Origin: Bacteriovoracaceae bacterium
GTDB taxonomy: Bacteria > Bdellovibrionota > Bacteriovoracia > Bacteriovoracales > Bacteriovoracaceae
Length of the DNA stretch: 8,605 bases
Assembly: GCA_947448095.1 (NCBI GenBank)
Contig: CANFNN010000110.1
Span: 1 to 8,605, forward strand
Direction: 5' to 3'
Of this stretch, positions 1 through 6,374 are shown piece by piece. Below the pieces are notes generated by a model, which was not told the DNA's origin, did not search any database, and saw only the letters and a list, made by a program, of their open reading frames with translations. The position numbers and the translations under genes were made by a program. How positions within the stretch are numbered: the first letter of the stretch is position 1; every line of letters starts with the position of its first letter.

Positions 1-678
1 ATAATAAATCGACACATCAAAATTACAGTCCTGAAGTTCACGAACAGCGTCGTTAATCTTTTTGAAAGGCATGGCGATTTTCCCCGGAACAACCAGCGAG
101 AGTAGAATCGTGCCTAGGACAGTAATAATCAGAGTGATCAGCATATTTCGGCGAGTTTCCCCAATGATAGATTTAACCTGTTTATCTCTTTGTTCGTTTT
201 GAAAATACTGAATATCCTGAAACTCCGAAAAAGCTTCAAGAATTTTATCCGTTAATTCATTAATCGTGGATAAACCTTCGCCATCTCGATAGAAAAGAGA
301 GGATTTTGAGACGATCGTTTTAAGTGAATCCACATAGCCTTGCATACGGGAAATAATTTTTTTCGCCTCTACCTCTGAATAAAAGCTATCGAGCCTCTGC
401 AGTTGTGACTGAAAGCCTTCACAAAGATTCTCAAGGCGCTTGAGATCTTCAGAAGTCGGCTTAGTAGTAAGAATTTTCTTCTGCATCTTTAAAATAGAGA
501 CAGCTGAGATTCGCACTTCATCGGTTAAAAGAGAAATTTTGTTCGAATTGACTGTGATACTTGAAATTTGATTATTCAAGGAATCCAAAAAGAAAAAAAC
601 AGTAAAGCCCATAACCAATACTACGGCATTGGCGATGATAAAACTGACCGCAACTCGGCGCTTGAGTGACAATTGCAT
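1..678 (-). CDS. HAMP-domain membrane sensor protein, N-terminal part (C-terminus cut by window edge)
   Basis: This frame is open from an ATG at 678 through the left edge, giving 226 residues without a stop. Visible are a basic N-terminus (KRR at 6-8), a first membrane helix at about 9-31, a mostly helical periplasmic segment of about 146 residues (32-177), a second helix at about 178-197, and then the beginning of a HAMP linker (P204, followed by a KKI-type helix, E214 and an NFDV turn). This is the layout of sensor histidine kinases, chemoreceptors and HAMP-linked diguanylate cyclases with a four-helix-bundle sensor. The output domain lies outside the window, so the class is undecided. I lean towards a histidine kinase because it is the last gene after ktrB-ktrA. 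A good Shine-Dalgarno (GGAGAAAG) precedes the start, 12 nt after the ktrA stop. The gene is partial and its ligand is unknown. Confidence 0.8.
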   Translation of the reverse strand, partial: MQLSLKRRVAVSFIIANAVVLVMGFTVFFFLDSLNNQISSITVNSNKISLLTDEVRISAVSILKMQKKILTTKPTSEDLKRLENLCEGFQSQLQRLDSFYSEVEAKKIISRMQGYVDSLKTIVSKSSLFYRDGEGLSTINELTDKILEAFSEFQDIQYFQNEQRDKQVKSIIGETRRNMLITLIITVLGTILLSLVVPGKIAMPFKKINDAVRELQDCNFDVSIYY

Positions 679-690
679 AACTTTCTCCGT

Positions 691-1386
691 TTACACTTCT
701 TCTAAGTCTTGAAACAAACGATCCAGATTTTTCTCACTACCCACCAAAACCACAATATCATCGGCTTCGATGACATCCATTGGCAAAGGAGAATCGTTAA
801 TTACCACTCGGTAGGAGGCTTTTCCCTCTTCACTAATATAGGGAACGCGCTTTTGAAGAGCGACAATGTTGAGTGAATAGTTCTGACGAATTTGAGATTC
901 AACCAGCGTTCGTCCTTCAAAAGATTTCCCAAGCCTGATTTCCACAATCGAATATCCGGCCGCAAAATTGTAGCGCTGAAGAACGTGGGGAGCAGCAATT
1001 TTACTGGCCACAATTTCTCCCATTTCTTCTTCGACTTTTACAATTTCCGAGGCGCCAATTTCTCGAAGAATATGTTCATGAAGTTGTGAGGTTGCTCGCG
1101 CTATCACTCGACCAACACCGAGTTTTCTAAGCATAGCTACCGCCATGATGCTCATCTCGATATTGTCACCGATCGCTACTACTGCCGTATCCACATCAGA
1201 AATATTCACTGCACGCAGAGATTTTTCCTGAGTCACGTCCAGACAAATCGCGTGTGACACACGGTCTTTGATTCGCTCCACAAGTTCAGGGCGAGAATCA
1301 ATCGCCAAGACCTCGGCTCCTTTTTCAAAAAGACGGACAGCCGTTTTTGCGCCAAATGTCCCAAGCCCGATAACTGCAACAATCAT
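691..1386 (-). CDS. ktrA: KtrA/TrkA-type potassium uptake regulatory subunit (RCK protein)
   Basis: This is a cytoplasmic gating ring subunit that binds nucleotide and controls the KtrB/TrkH K+ channel-like transporter in the inner membrane. The 231 residues have one RCK_N Rossmann fold at about 1-125, with the dinucleotide motif G7-x-G9-x-x-G12 and an acidic D30 at the end of strand 2, where the ribose is normally held. An RCK_C (TrkA-C) domain follows at about 144-228. A single RCK_N/RCK_C pair of this size matches KtrA, whereas E. coli TrkA is a tandem duplication of about 458 residues. The start follows the ktrB stop by 4 nt, and its Shine-Dalgarno (AGGA) lies inside the last ktrB codons, so translation is probably coupled. 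It is the second gene of the three-gene minus-strand operon. Whether ATP/ADP, NAD(H) or c-di-AMP regulates it cannot be read from the sequence. Confidence 0.95.
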   Translation of the reverse strand: MIVAVIGLGTFGAKTAVRLFEKGAEVLAIDSRPELVERIKDRVSHAICLDVTQEKSLRAVNISDVDTAVVAIGDNIEMSIMAVAMLRKLGVGRVIARATSQLHEHILREIGASEIVKVEEEMGEIVASKIAAPHVLQRYNFAAGYSIVEIRLGKSFEGRTLVESQIRQNYSLNIVALQKRVPYISEEGKASYRVVINDSPLPMDVIEADDIVVLVGSEKNLDRLFQDLEEV

Positions 1387-1390
1387 AAAA

Positions 1391-3118
1391 TTATCCTATT
1401 AATACTTTCCCTTCCGGGTATTCAACATTACTTTGTGCCACCACTCGACTACCTACGGCCAAGATTAGAGTCAAAGGCCCTACTCGCCCTAAATACATCA
1501 TGGAAATGATACATAATTTACCGACGCTACTTAAAAACGGTGTGATCCCAAGGCTTAATCCCACCGTACCAAATCCACTCACCACTTCAAATAGTAGCGA
1601 GAGAAAACTCTTATCTGGCTCAACTCTGACTAAGACCAAAACTCCGATACTGACAACAATCAGGCAGATAATAAAAATCGCAATAGATTTCACCACCGTT
1701 TGGGCGGGAACCCTGCGCTCAAACATTTCCACTTCCTGACGTCCCTGAAGCGTTGATTTAACAGAATAAAGAAGAATGGCAAATGTCGAGGTCTTCACAC
1801 CACCACCGGTTGATCCGGGTGAGGCCCCAATAAACATCAGAAGAATCATCAGATAAATACAATGAGGCTGGAGATCCATAAACGGGATCGTATTAAAGCC
1901 CGCCGTTCGTGTCGTCGTGGATTGAAAAAAAGCGACCTGAAATTTCTCCCACATAGAATAGTCCTGAAACAAATGCAGGAATTCCCCAAAAAATAAATAC
2001 ATGGTCCCGGTAATAAGAAGAACCGTATTGGTCACAAGTACAATTTTAGTGTGCAGAGAAAGGGATCTCATGGGACGTTTATTTTTAATCATTTGACTCA
2101 CGTCTTTAAGCACTGAAAATCCAATGCCTCCGAAAATAATCAAAAAGGCGATGGTGAAATGAATAATAGGAGTGAACTTAAAGTCTTCGAGGTTGTTGTT
2201 CCATAAAGCAAATCCCGCGTTACAAAAAGCTGAAATGGAATGATAAAATCCATAATAAATCGACTGACCAATTTCAAAGCCTTCTTGATAAAAACCGATC
2301 GTCAAAATAATTGCTCCAACAAATTCAATAGCAAAAGTATAACGAATGACATTTACCACCAGATCTAAAAGTTCTTCCGAGCTCGAAGTATCCAACACGT
2401 CATGCATGATGACTTGCTCGCGCATTTGCAAGTTTTTCCCCATGATAACCGCGAGTGAACTGGAAAGAGTCATGATTCCCAATCCACCCACCTGAAGCAA
2501 AACGAGTAAAACCATTTGCCCAAAAACACTCAGATCATCGACGAGCGAAATGGTGGCAAGCCCCGTTACACAGGTGGCAGAGGTGGACATAAAAACCGCA
2601 TCAATAAAGGAAATAGAGCGGCCAACGTTTACCGATACTGGCAGCATCAGCACAAAGGCACCCAAAAGAATCCAGCCAGCAAAAGACAACAAAACCACCT
2701 GAGTGGGGTGCAGCTTCAGCCGAAAAAGAAAACTACTGGTTCCAGAGGCCATATCCGGCTTTTTGGATTCTGCTTTTTCATAAAAAGAAATAATAGTAGA
2801 AAACAAATGTACGGCAGATAGCCAGTAGACGAATTCGATGTCGCCCCAAGTAATCAGCACGGGAACAAAAATGATTAAAGAGAAAATGAACCTTCGGATG
2901 AAGTCTTCAAAGCCGTCACTTTTGAGGAAATTTGCGGTGAGGGAAATGAATAAAACAAGAGGGATAACCCATAGAGCGTGTTGAAAAATCAATTCAAGTG
3001 GTAATTGGGCCAAAAGCTCAGGAGCTTGTTTGGCCTTCTTAAAAGTATAAATAAGAACAAAGAAGCCATTGATGACAATCTCAAGCAAGAATGGCAATCT
3101 TCCTAACAAATAATTCAT
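1391..3118 (-). CDS. ktrB: KtrB/TrkH-family potassium (Na+-coupled) transporter with extra N-terminal membrane helices
   Basis: This is the inner-membrane K+ translocating subunit and partner of the adjacent KtrA. The 575 residues contain the four pore-loop repeats of the SKT superfamily, each with its filter glycine: SATCVTGL (G186), SAFCNAGF (G302), TTRTAGF (G407) and SGFGTVGL (G520). The glycine- and serine-rich gating loop of the third repeat is at 431-446 (GASPGSTGGG). The C-terminal YPEGKVLIG resembles the KtrB tail. The conserved core begins near residue 138. Before it are about 135 residues with roughly four hydrophobic segments (8-25, 46-64, 75-90, 94-112) that are absent from compact KtrB proteins of about 445 residues. 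The start ATG at 3118 has no evident Shine-Dalgarno. Only 45 bp separate it from the divergent methyltransferase gene. The name TrkH would also be defensible; KtrB is preferred because the partner is a single-RCK KtrA. Confidence 0.93.
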   Translation of the reverse strand: MNYLLGRLPFLLEIVINGFFVLIYTFKKAKQAPELLAQLPLELIFQHALWVIPLVLFISLTANFLKSDGFEDFIRRFIFSLIIFVPVLITWGDIEFVYWLSAVHLFSTIISFYEKAESKKPDMASGTSSFLFRLKLHPTQVVLLSFAGWILLGAFVLMLPVSVNVGRSISFIDAVFMSTSATCVTGLATISLVDDLSVFGQMVLLVLLQVGGLGIMTLSSSLAVIMGKNLQMREQVIMHDVLDTSSSEELLDLVVNVIRYTFAIEFVGAIILTIGFYQEGFEIGQSIYYGFYHSISAFCNAGFALWNNNLEDFKFTPIIHFTIAFLIIFGGIGFSVLKDVSQMIKNKRPMRSLSLHTKIVLVTNTVLLITGTMYLFFGEFLHLFQDYSMWEKFQVAFFQSTTTRTAGFNTIPFMDLQPHCIYLMILLMFIGASPGSTGGGVKTSTFAILLYSVKSTLQGRQEVEMFERRVPAQTVVKSIAIFIICLIVVSIGVLVLVRVEPDKSFLSLLFEVVSGFGTVGLSLGITPFLSSVGKLCIISMMYLGRVGPLTLILAVGSRVVAQSNVEYPEGKVLIG

Positions 3119-3125
3119 AGCTTAA

Positions 3126-3131
3126 ATCTTA
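3126..3131 (-). promoter_or_regulatory. Possible -10 element for the ktrB operon
   Basis: On the minus strand TAAGAT (4 of 6 to TATAAT) lies 8 nt before the A of the ktrB ATG. The upstream region (minus-strand TTTTTTTAAAAGACAG) is AT-rich, but no good -35 is seen at 16-18 bp spacing (TAGGAA at best). If used, transcription would begin at or next to the start codon. This is weak evidence, supported mainly by the shortage of space and the lack of a Shine-Dalgarno. Confidence 0.25.
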
Positions 3132-3163
3132 CTGTCTTTTAAAAAAATTCCTAGGGATAGTTC

Positions 3164-4261
3164 ATGCAGCAACAACGAATGCTTCCGTTTAAAATCCTCA
3201 GTATGGATAGCCTTGGCCAAGGCGTAAGTAAAGAAACTGATAAAATTACTTTTATTGCCAAGACTCTACCGGGAGATGAGGGAGAAGCACGCGTCGTTTC
3301 CCAGCGAAAAGGTGTATGTTTTGCAAAATTGCACAAGCTGACCCAGGCGTCGGCCCTTCGAATCAAACCTATTTGTCCTCATTTTGATCATTGTCCTTCA
3401 TGTCATTATTTGCATACTTCCTATGAACAAGAGCTGGAGTTTAAAAAACAAAATCTTGAAAAGCTTTTCCAGAAATTACCTCATCCCGAAATTTCTCTCA
3501 CTCCAGCAGTCAGAAGAACCCATTACCGTAACCGAATTCAGCTTCACTACCATAGCCAAAAAAAACAACTTGGTATGATAGACCTAAAGGACCAATCCAT
3601 TGCCCCTATACCGGGGTGCTTAATTGGCCGCGACTCTATAAGCCAAACGCTGCAAAAACTTTATGCAAACGACACCTGGCTTAATCTGGCCAAGCACGAG
3701 CCGGTTCAAGGTCATGTGGAAATTTATGAACTGAATGGTGAAGTGATAGTGAGTTGGAACAAACCTTACGCGCAAGGAGGTTTCACTCAAGTATTTGACG
3801 AAATGAATCAGCTACTAAAAGCAAAACTCAAGAGCTGGTCAGAAGCATTGCCGCGCTTTGAGCTATTGGATATCTTCGCGGGAAATGGGAACCTGAGCGA
3901 GAATTTGAATTATTCTAAGCGCTTATGTGTCGATGTGTACGGCCAGGTGGTGGCAGATCCTTACTTGTCGCAAGACCTTTATGATGAGCAGGCAATTGTT
4001 AAGGTAAAGAAAAAATTACAAAAGCTCGAGCTCACCCCCTCTGTCATCGTCCTTGATCCACCAAGGTCGGGTTTAAAAAATTTAGAGCAATGGATTTTGG
4101 AATTTCGGCCAGAGAATTTGGCCTACGTAAGCTGTGATCCCCACACACTGGTGCGGGATTTAATCCCACTAAAGAACTATGAGATCACTGAGCTTCATTT
4201 GATCGATTTATTTCCTTCGACCTTTCATTATGAGACGGTCGTTTTTCTCAAGCGACAATAG
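3164..4261 (+). CDS. rlmD: 23S rRNA (uracil-5)-methyltransferase, Fe-S type (RlmD/RumA or RlmC family)
   Basis: This enzyme transfers a methyl group from S-adenosylmethionine to C5 of a 23S rRNA uridine. The 365 residues show a short N-terminal TRAM-like region (about 5-55) and the [4Fe-4S] cysteines C71-x5-C77-x2-C80 plus C152 (IPGC). They also show the FTQVF segment (Q209), SAM motif I around 236-243 (DIFAGNGN), motif IV DPPRSG at 298-303, the nucleophile C324 in YVSCDP, and the general-base E357 in the HYET tail. All catalytic and cluster residues are therefore present. The four cysteines exclude the tRNA enzyme TrmA, which lacks the cluster. It is shorter than E. coli RlmD (433), so RlmC or a dual-site RlmCD role is possible. 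The target uridine cannot be told from sequence. The start at 3164 has a Shine-Dalgarno (AGGGA, 3153-3157) at 6 nt. It is divergent from ktrB. Confidence 0.92.
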   Translation: MQQQRMLPFKILSMDSLGQGVSKETDKITFIAKTLPGDEGEARVVSQRKGVCFAKLHKLTQASALRIKPICPHFDHCPSCHYLHTSYEQELEFKKQNLEKLFQKLPHPEISLTPAVRRTHYRNRIQLHYHSQKKQLGMIDLKDQSIAPIPGCLIGRDSISQTLQKLYANDTWLNLAKHEPVQGHVEIYELNGEVIVSWNKPYAQGGFTQVFDEMNQLLKAKLKSWSEALPRFELLDIFAGNGNLSENLNYSKRLCVDVYGQVVADPYLSQDLYDEQAIVKVKKKLQKLELTPSVIVLDPPRSGLKNLEQWILEFRPENLAYVSCDPHTLVRDLIPLKNYEITELHLIDLFPSTFHYETVVFLKRQ

Positions 4262-4270
4262 CGTTTTCTT

Positions 4271-4299
4271 TTTACAATAATCCCCCTCTTCCTTAGAAT
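4271..4299 (+). promoter_or_regulatory. Sigma-70-type promoter for the TPR lipoprotein-rodZ operon
   Basis: TTTACA (4271-4276, 5 of 6 to TTGACA) and TAGAAT (4294-4299, 5 of 6 to TATAAT) are separated by exactly 17 bp. Transcription would start near 4306, giving a 5' leader of about 31 nt that ends in a strong Shine-Dalgarno. It lies in the 75-bp gap after the methyltransferase gene. It overlaps the in-frame ATG at 4298, which argues against that codon being the translation start. Confidence 0.7.
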
Positions 4300-4325
4300 G
4301 AAACTAAGTACTTTTACAGTTGAAC

Positions 4326-4333
4326 AGGAGAGG
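4326..4333 (+). promoter_or_regulatory. Shine-Dalgarno that fixes the lipoprotein start at 4337
   Basis: AGGAGAGG lies just before ATG 4337, with GGAG ending 6 nt upstream. No comparable site precedes the earlier in-frame ATG at 4298. The protein that starts at 4337 has a textbook lipoprotein signal peptide. Confidence 0.85.
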
Positions 4334-4336
4334 CCC

Positions 4337-5170
4337 ATGCCTACTGGCTTATTTAACAAAATTTTTGTCATTTTGACTTTGGTCATTTTCCTTGCTGCCT
4401 GTTCTAGTAAATCAGAAAAAACAAAGCATCAGTCTCAACTCTTCTTTGGTGCTGGAACACAAAGCTTAATGACTCAAGATTATACTGATGCTTTAACTAA
4501 TCTTCTTAAGGCCAATGAACTTGACCCAGATAATGCCGGAATTCTGACCAACCTTGGAATGGCCTACTATTTCAAAGGTGAAAGGGAACTTGCAGTTAAG
4601 ACATTGAAAAAATCAATCGAACTTAATGATGATAATTCTGACGCAAAATTAAATCTTGCTTCGATTTATTTTAAAGATGGCGATTTCAATAACTCCGAGA
4701 AAATTTATAAGTCAGTGTTGAGAGACCTGACTTACGATAAACAGGCCAGAACCTTGTATAATCTTGGAGTCATAGAACTTCAGAGAAAAAGATTAAGCTC
4801 AGCCGAAAATTATTTCAAAAAATCAATCAAAGAAGAATCGAATTACTGCCCTTCATATTTTCAACTTGGATTGATCCAATATGAGAAAAAACAACTTAAC
4901 CTGGCGTTGAAAAATTTCAGAGAGGCTTCAATGGGTACTTGTTATGATTCCTCGCCAGCAGCTCATTACTATCAAGCTCTCACTCTAACGGGTTTGAAAC
5001 GTTTTAATGAAGCTCGCATGAAGTATGATGAACTTGATGCCCGATTCAAGTCGTCTGACTACGCGGCCAAGGCCAGATCTAAAATGATGGAATTAAACGA
5101 AATAGAAAAAAATAATATGTCTGAAGATACTCATGCATCACGGAAGTTGCTTGATTCTCCAGAATTCTAA
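4337..5170 (+). CDS. TPR-repeat outer-membrane lipoprotein, PilF/PilW/Tgl-like
   Basis: From the corrected start this is a 277-residue lipoprotein. It has a lysine in the n-region, a hydrophobic core at about 9-20 and the lipobox L19-A-A-C22. Ser follows the Cys, so by the +2 rule it should go to the outer membrane. The remainder is about six tetratricopeptide repeats, roughly 33-66, 67-100, 101-135, 136-169, 170-203 and 206-240, then a charged tail. This size and repeat number match PilF/PilW (Tgl in myxobacteria), the pilotin that helps assemble the type IV pilus secretin. C171 and C202 flank the fifth repeat and could form a disulfide in the periplasm. The next gene is rodZ-like, the same neighbour pilF has in gammaproteobacteria. 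The family call rests on architecture and neighbourhood, because TPR sequences alone are not diagnostic. A general TPR scaffold lipoprotein is the alternative. Confidence 0.85.
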   Translation: MPTGLFNKIFVILTLVIFLAACSSKSEKTKHQSQLFFGAGTQSLMTQDYTDALTNLLKANELDPDNAGILTNLGMAYYFKGERELAVKTLKKSIELNDDNSDAKLNLASIYFKDGDFNNSEKIYKSVLRDLTYDKQARTLYNLGVIELQRKRLSSAENYFKKSIKEESNYCPSYFQLGLIQYEKKQLNLALKNFREASMGTCYDSSPAAHYYQALTLTGLKRFNEARMKYDELDARFKSSDYAAKARSKMMELNEIEKNNMSEDTHASRKLLDSPEF

Positions 5171-5178
5171 AGATCACC

Positions 5179-5183
5179 AAGGA
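5179..5183 (+). promoter_or_regulatory. Shine-Dalgarno that fixes the rodZ start at 5189
   Basis: AAGGA at 5179-5183 overlaps the first base of the ATG at 5183, so it cannot serve that codon. It stands 5 nt before the in-frame ATG at 5189, which is therefore the likely start. Confidence 0.75.
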
Positions 5184-5188
5184 TGGAT

Positions 5189-6358
5189 ATGACAAACGAA
5201 GATACAAACGCCCAGTCCGGCACCAATTCTGCTGCCGGTCTTTTAGGTGATTACCTTAAGCAAAAACGACTCGATAAGAACTACTCACTTGAGAAGCTCT
5301 CACAAAAGACAAAAATTAGTGTCAATATTCTTAAAAGTCTTGAGGCCAATGACTATGGTCATCTGCCAAGTGCTGCCTATATTAAGGGATTCGTAAGTAG
5401 TTATGCCAAAGTTCTAGGCATGTCGATGGATGAAACTATTTCTAAAATGGAATACACCTACCTCAACATCTTAGGAAAGCCCTTCCCTGCCTTGAATCAT
5501 ACCAAATCCATGATTGCTCAGACTCCGGCCAAGCCGCAGCTAGTGGTAGAACCGACTCCGCACGAAGTGATTGAAAGTAGTGATTCCATTATTGAAAATA
5601 CTAAATCGGTACTTCCTGTAGTGATTTTTGTCGTCGTTATTTTAGTATTTATTGGTGGATACAAATTAATTTCTTCAGTCGTAGAAAATGAAGTCGCCGG
5701 CAGTAAAAATGTTGATATGGGCCGAAAGATTGAATCAAGTTCTGCGCTGGTTAAGCAGCCTCAACAAGCCGCTGCAACCGAAAAAACCGATGGAGCAGGT
5801 GCAAATTTAAAACCGGGTGAAACTGCCGCAGTAGAAGCGCCTAAAGAAGAACCAAAGCCGGTAGTTGAGCTACAAAGAAATTTTCCCACTATCGAGTTCA
5901 AAAAAGTAAAAGGGAAACTGTTTCAAGTAAAAACGGATGCTCCTGAAAATGAAGATGAAACCATTTTACCCAAAGCAATTAAAGATGCTCTGAATTCGAA
6001 CATGCAAAACGTTTACGTTCGCGCCTCGGATGGGAATACTTGGTTAAGTTACAAAATCGATAATAACTCAATTGAGAGTGTGATTATCAACAAAGGTAGT
6101 GATCTTTTTATTCAAGGAACAGAGATCAGATTGTTTCTAGGAAATGTTAACGTAACAAAGATTTTTTATAATAATTACTTGATTGAGACTCCGACCAAAT
6201 CTGGGGTAAAAAGCCTGATTTTCCCTGAAGAAAGTAATTCAAAATTTCTCATGCCGCTTTTTCCTAAGGCCAAAGATGATATTCTCTACAGTGCTGAGGA
6301 TTACATCAAACGCATGACTCTCGAGGAAGAAGAGCTTAAAAAAAGACAGCAGGAGTAG
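5189..6358 (+). CDS. rodZ: RodZ-like cell-shape protein (HTH_25, membrane helix, RodZ C-terminal domain)
   Basis: RodZ is a bitopic inner-membrane protein that links the MreB cytoskeleton to the peptidoglycan elongation machinery. From the preferred start the protein has 389 residues. A Cro/CI-type helix-turn-helix (HTH_25) covers about 18-82, with the typical GDYLKQKR and LPSAAYIKGFVSSYA segments. A linker follows, then one membrane helix at about 139-159, a Lys/Ala/Pro-rich periplasmic linker (about 180-228), and a beta-rich region at about 273-345 that fits the RodZ C-terminal domain (DUF4115). That region includes a DGNTWLSY stretch, an LGN turn and an NNYLI strand. A charged helical tail ends the protein. 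E. coli RodZ is 337 residues. The gene is 18 nt after the lipoprotein gene and shares its promoter. The HTH in RodZ contacts MreB rather than DNA, so calling this a transcription factor would be misleading. Confidence 0.88.
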   Translation: MTNEDTNAQSGTNSAAGLLGDYLKQKRLDKNYSLEKLSQKTKISVNILKSLEANDYGHLPSAAYIKGFVSSYAKVLGMSMDETISKMEYTYLNILGKPFPALNHTKSMIAQTPAKPQLVVEPTPHEVIESSDSIIENTKSVLPVVIFVVVILVFIGGYKLISSVVENEVAGSKNVDMGRKIESSSALVKQPQQAAATEKTDGAGANLKPGETAAVEAPKEEPKPVVELQRNFPTIEFKKVKGKLFQVKTDAPENEDETILPKAIKDALNSNMQNVYVRASDGNTWLSYKIDNNSIESVIINKGSDLFIQGTEIRLFLGNVNVTKIFYNNYLIETPTKSGVKSLIFPEESNSKFLMPLFPKAKDDILYSAEDYIKRMTLEEEELKKRQQE

Positions 6359-6374
6359 TTTACGACTGCCAGTC
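6345..6374. terminator. Possible weak bidirectional terminator at the rodZ/lptF convergent junction
   Basis: GACAGCAG (6345-6352) can pair with CTGCCAGTC (6366-6374), giving about seven base pairs with one A-A mismatch and one bulged base around a 13-nt loop. It is flanked by seven A (6338-6344) on one side and five T (6379-6383) on the other, so each strand would read hairpin then U-run. It overlaps both stop codons and the 3' ends of both genes. The imperfect stem makes this tentative. Confidence 0.35.

Noticed and set aside
801..1089. Reading frames on both strands overlapping ktrA (801-1013 minus, 892-1089 plus)
   Set aside because: Both lie inside the conserved RCK gene in other frames and have no recognisable domains.
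2516..2821. A 101-residue plus-strand reading frame opposite ktrB
   Set aside because: It is antisense to strongly conserved pore-loop sequence of ktrB, has low-complexity Arg/Gly/Asn/Lys composition and no Shine-Dalgarno. It is a shadow frame.
3046..3051. TATAAA on the plus strand inside ktrB, considered as an rlmD -10
   Set aside because: No -35 at acceptable spacing, and the resulting leader would be over 100 nt; not distinguishable from chance AT-rich sequence.
3164..4261. Assignment as tRNA m5U54 methyltransferase TrmA
   Set aside because: TrmA lacks the four-cysteine Fe-S motif, which is complete here.
4292..4308. CTTAG/CTAAG inverted repeat followed by TACTTTT, considered as an rlmD terminator
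   Set aside because: The stem is only five mostly AT base pairs, and the site coincides with a better-supported promoter -10 and transcription start.
5189..5440. RodZ helix-turn-helix read as a DNA-binding transcriptional regulator
   Set aside because: The domain is followed by a membrane helix and a RodZ C-terminal-like domain; in this family the HTH is a protein-protein module contacting MreB.
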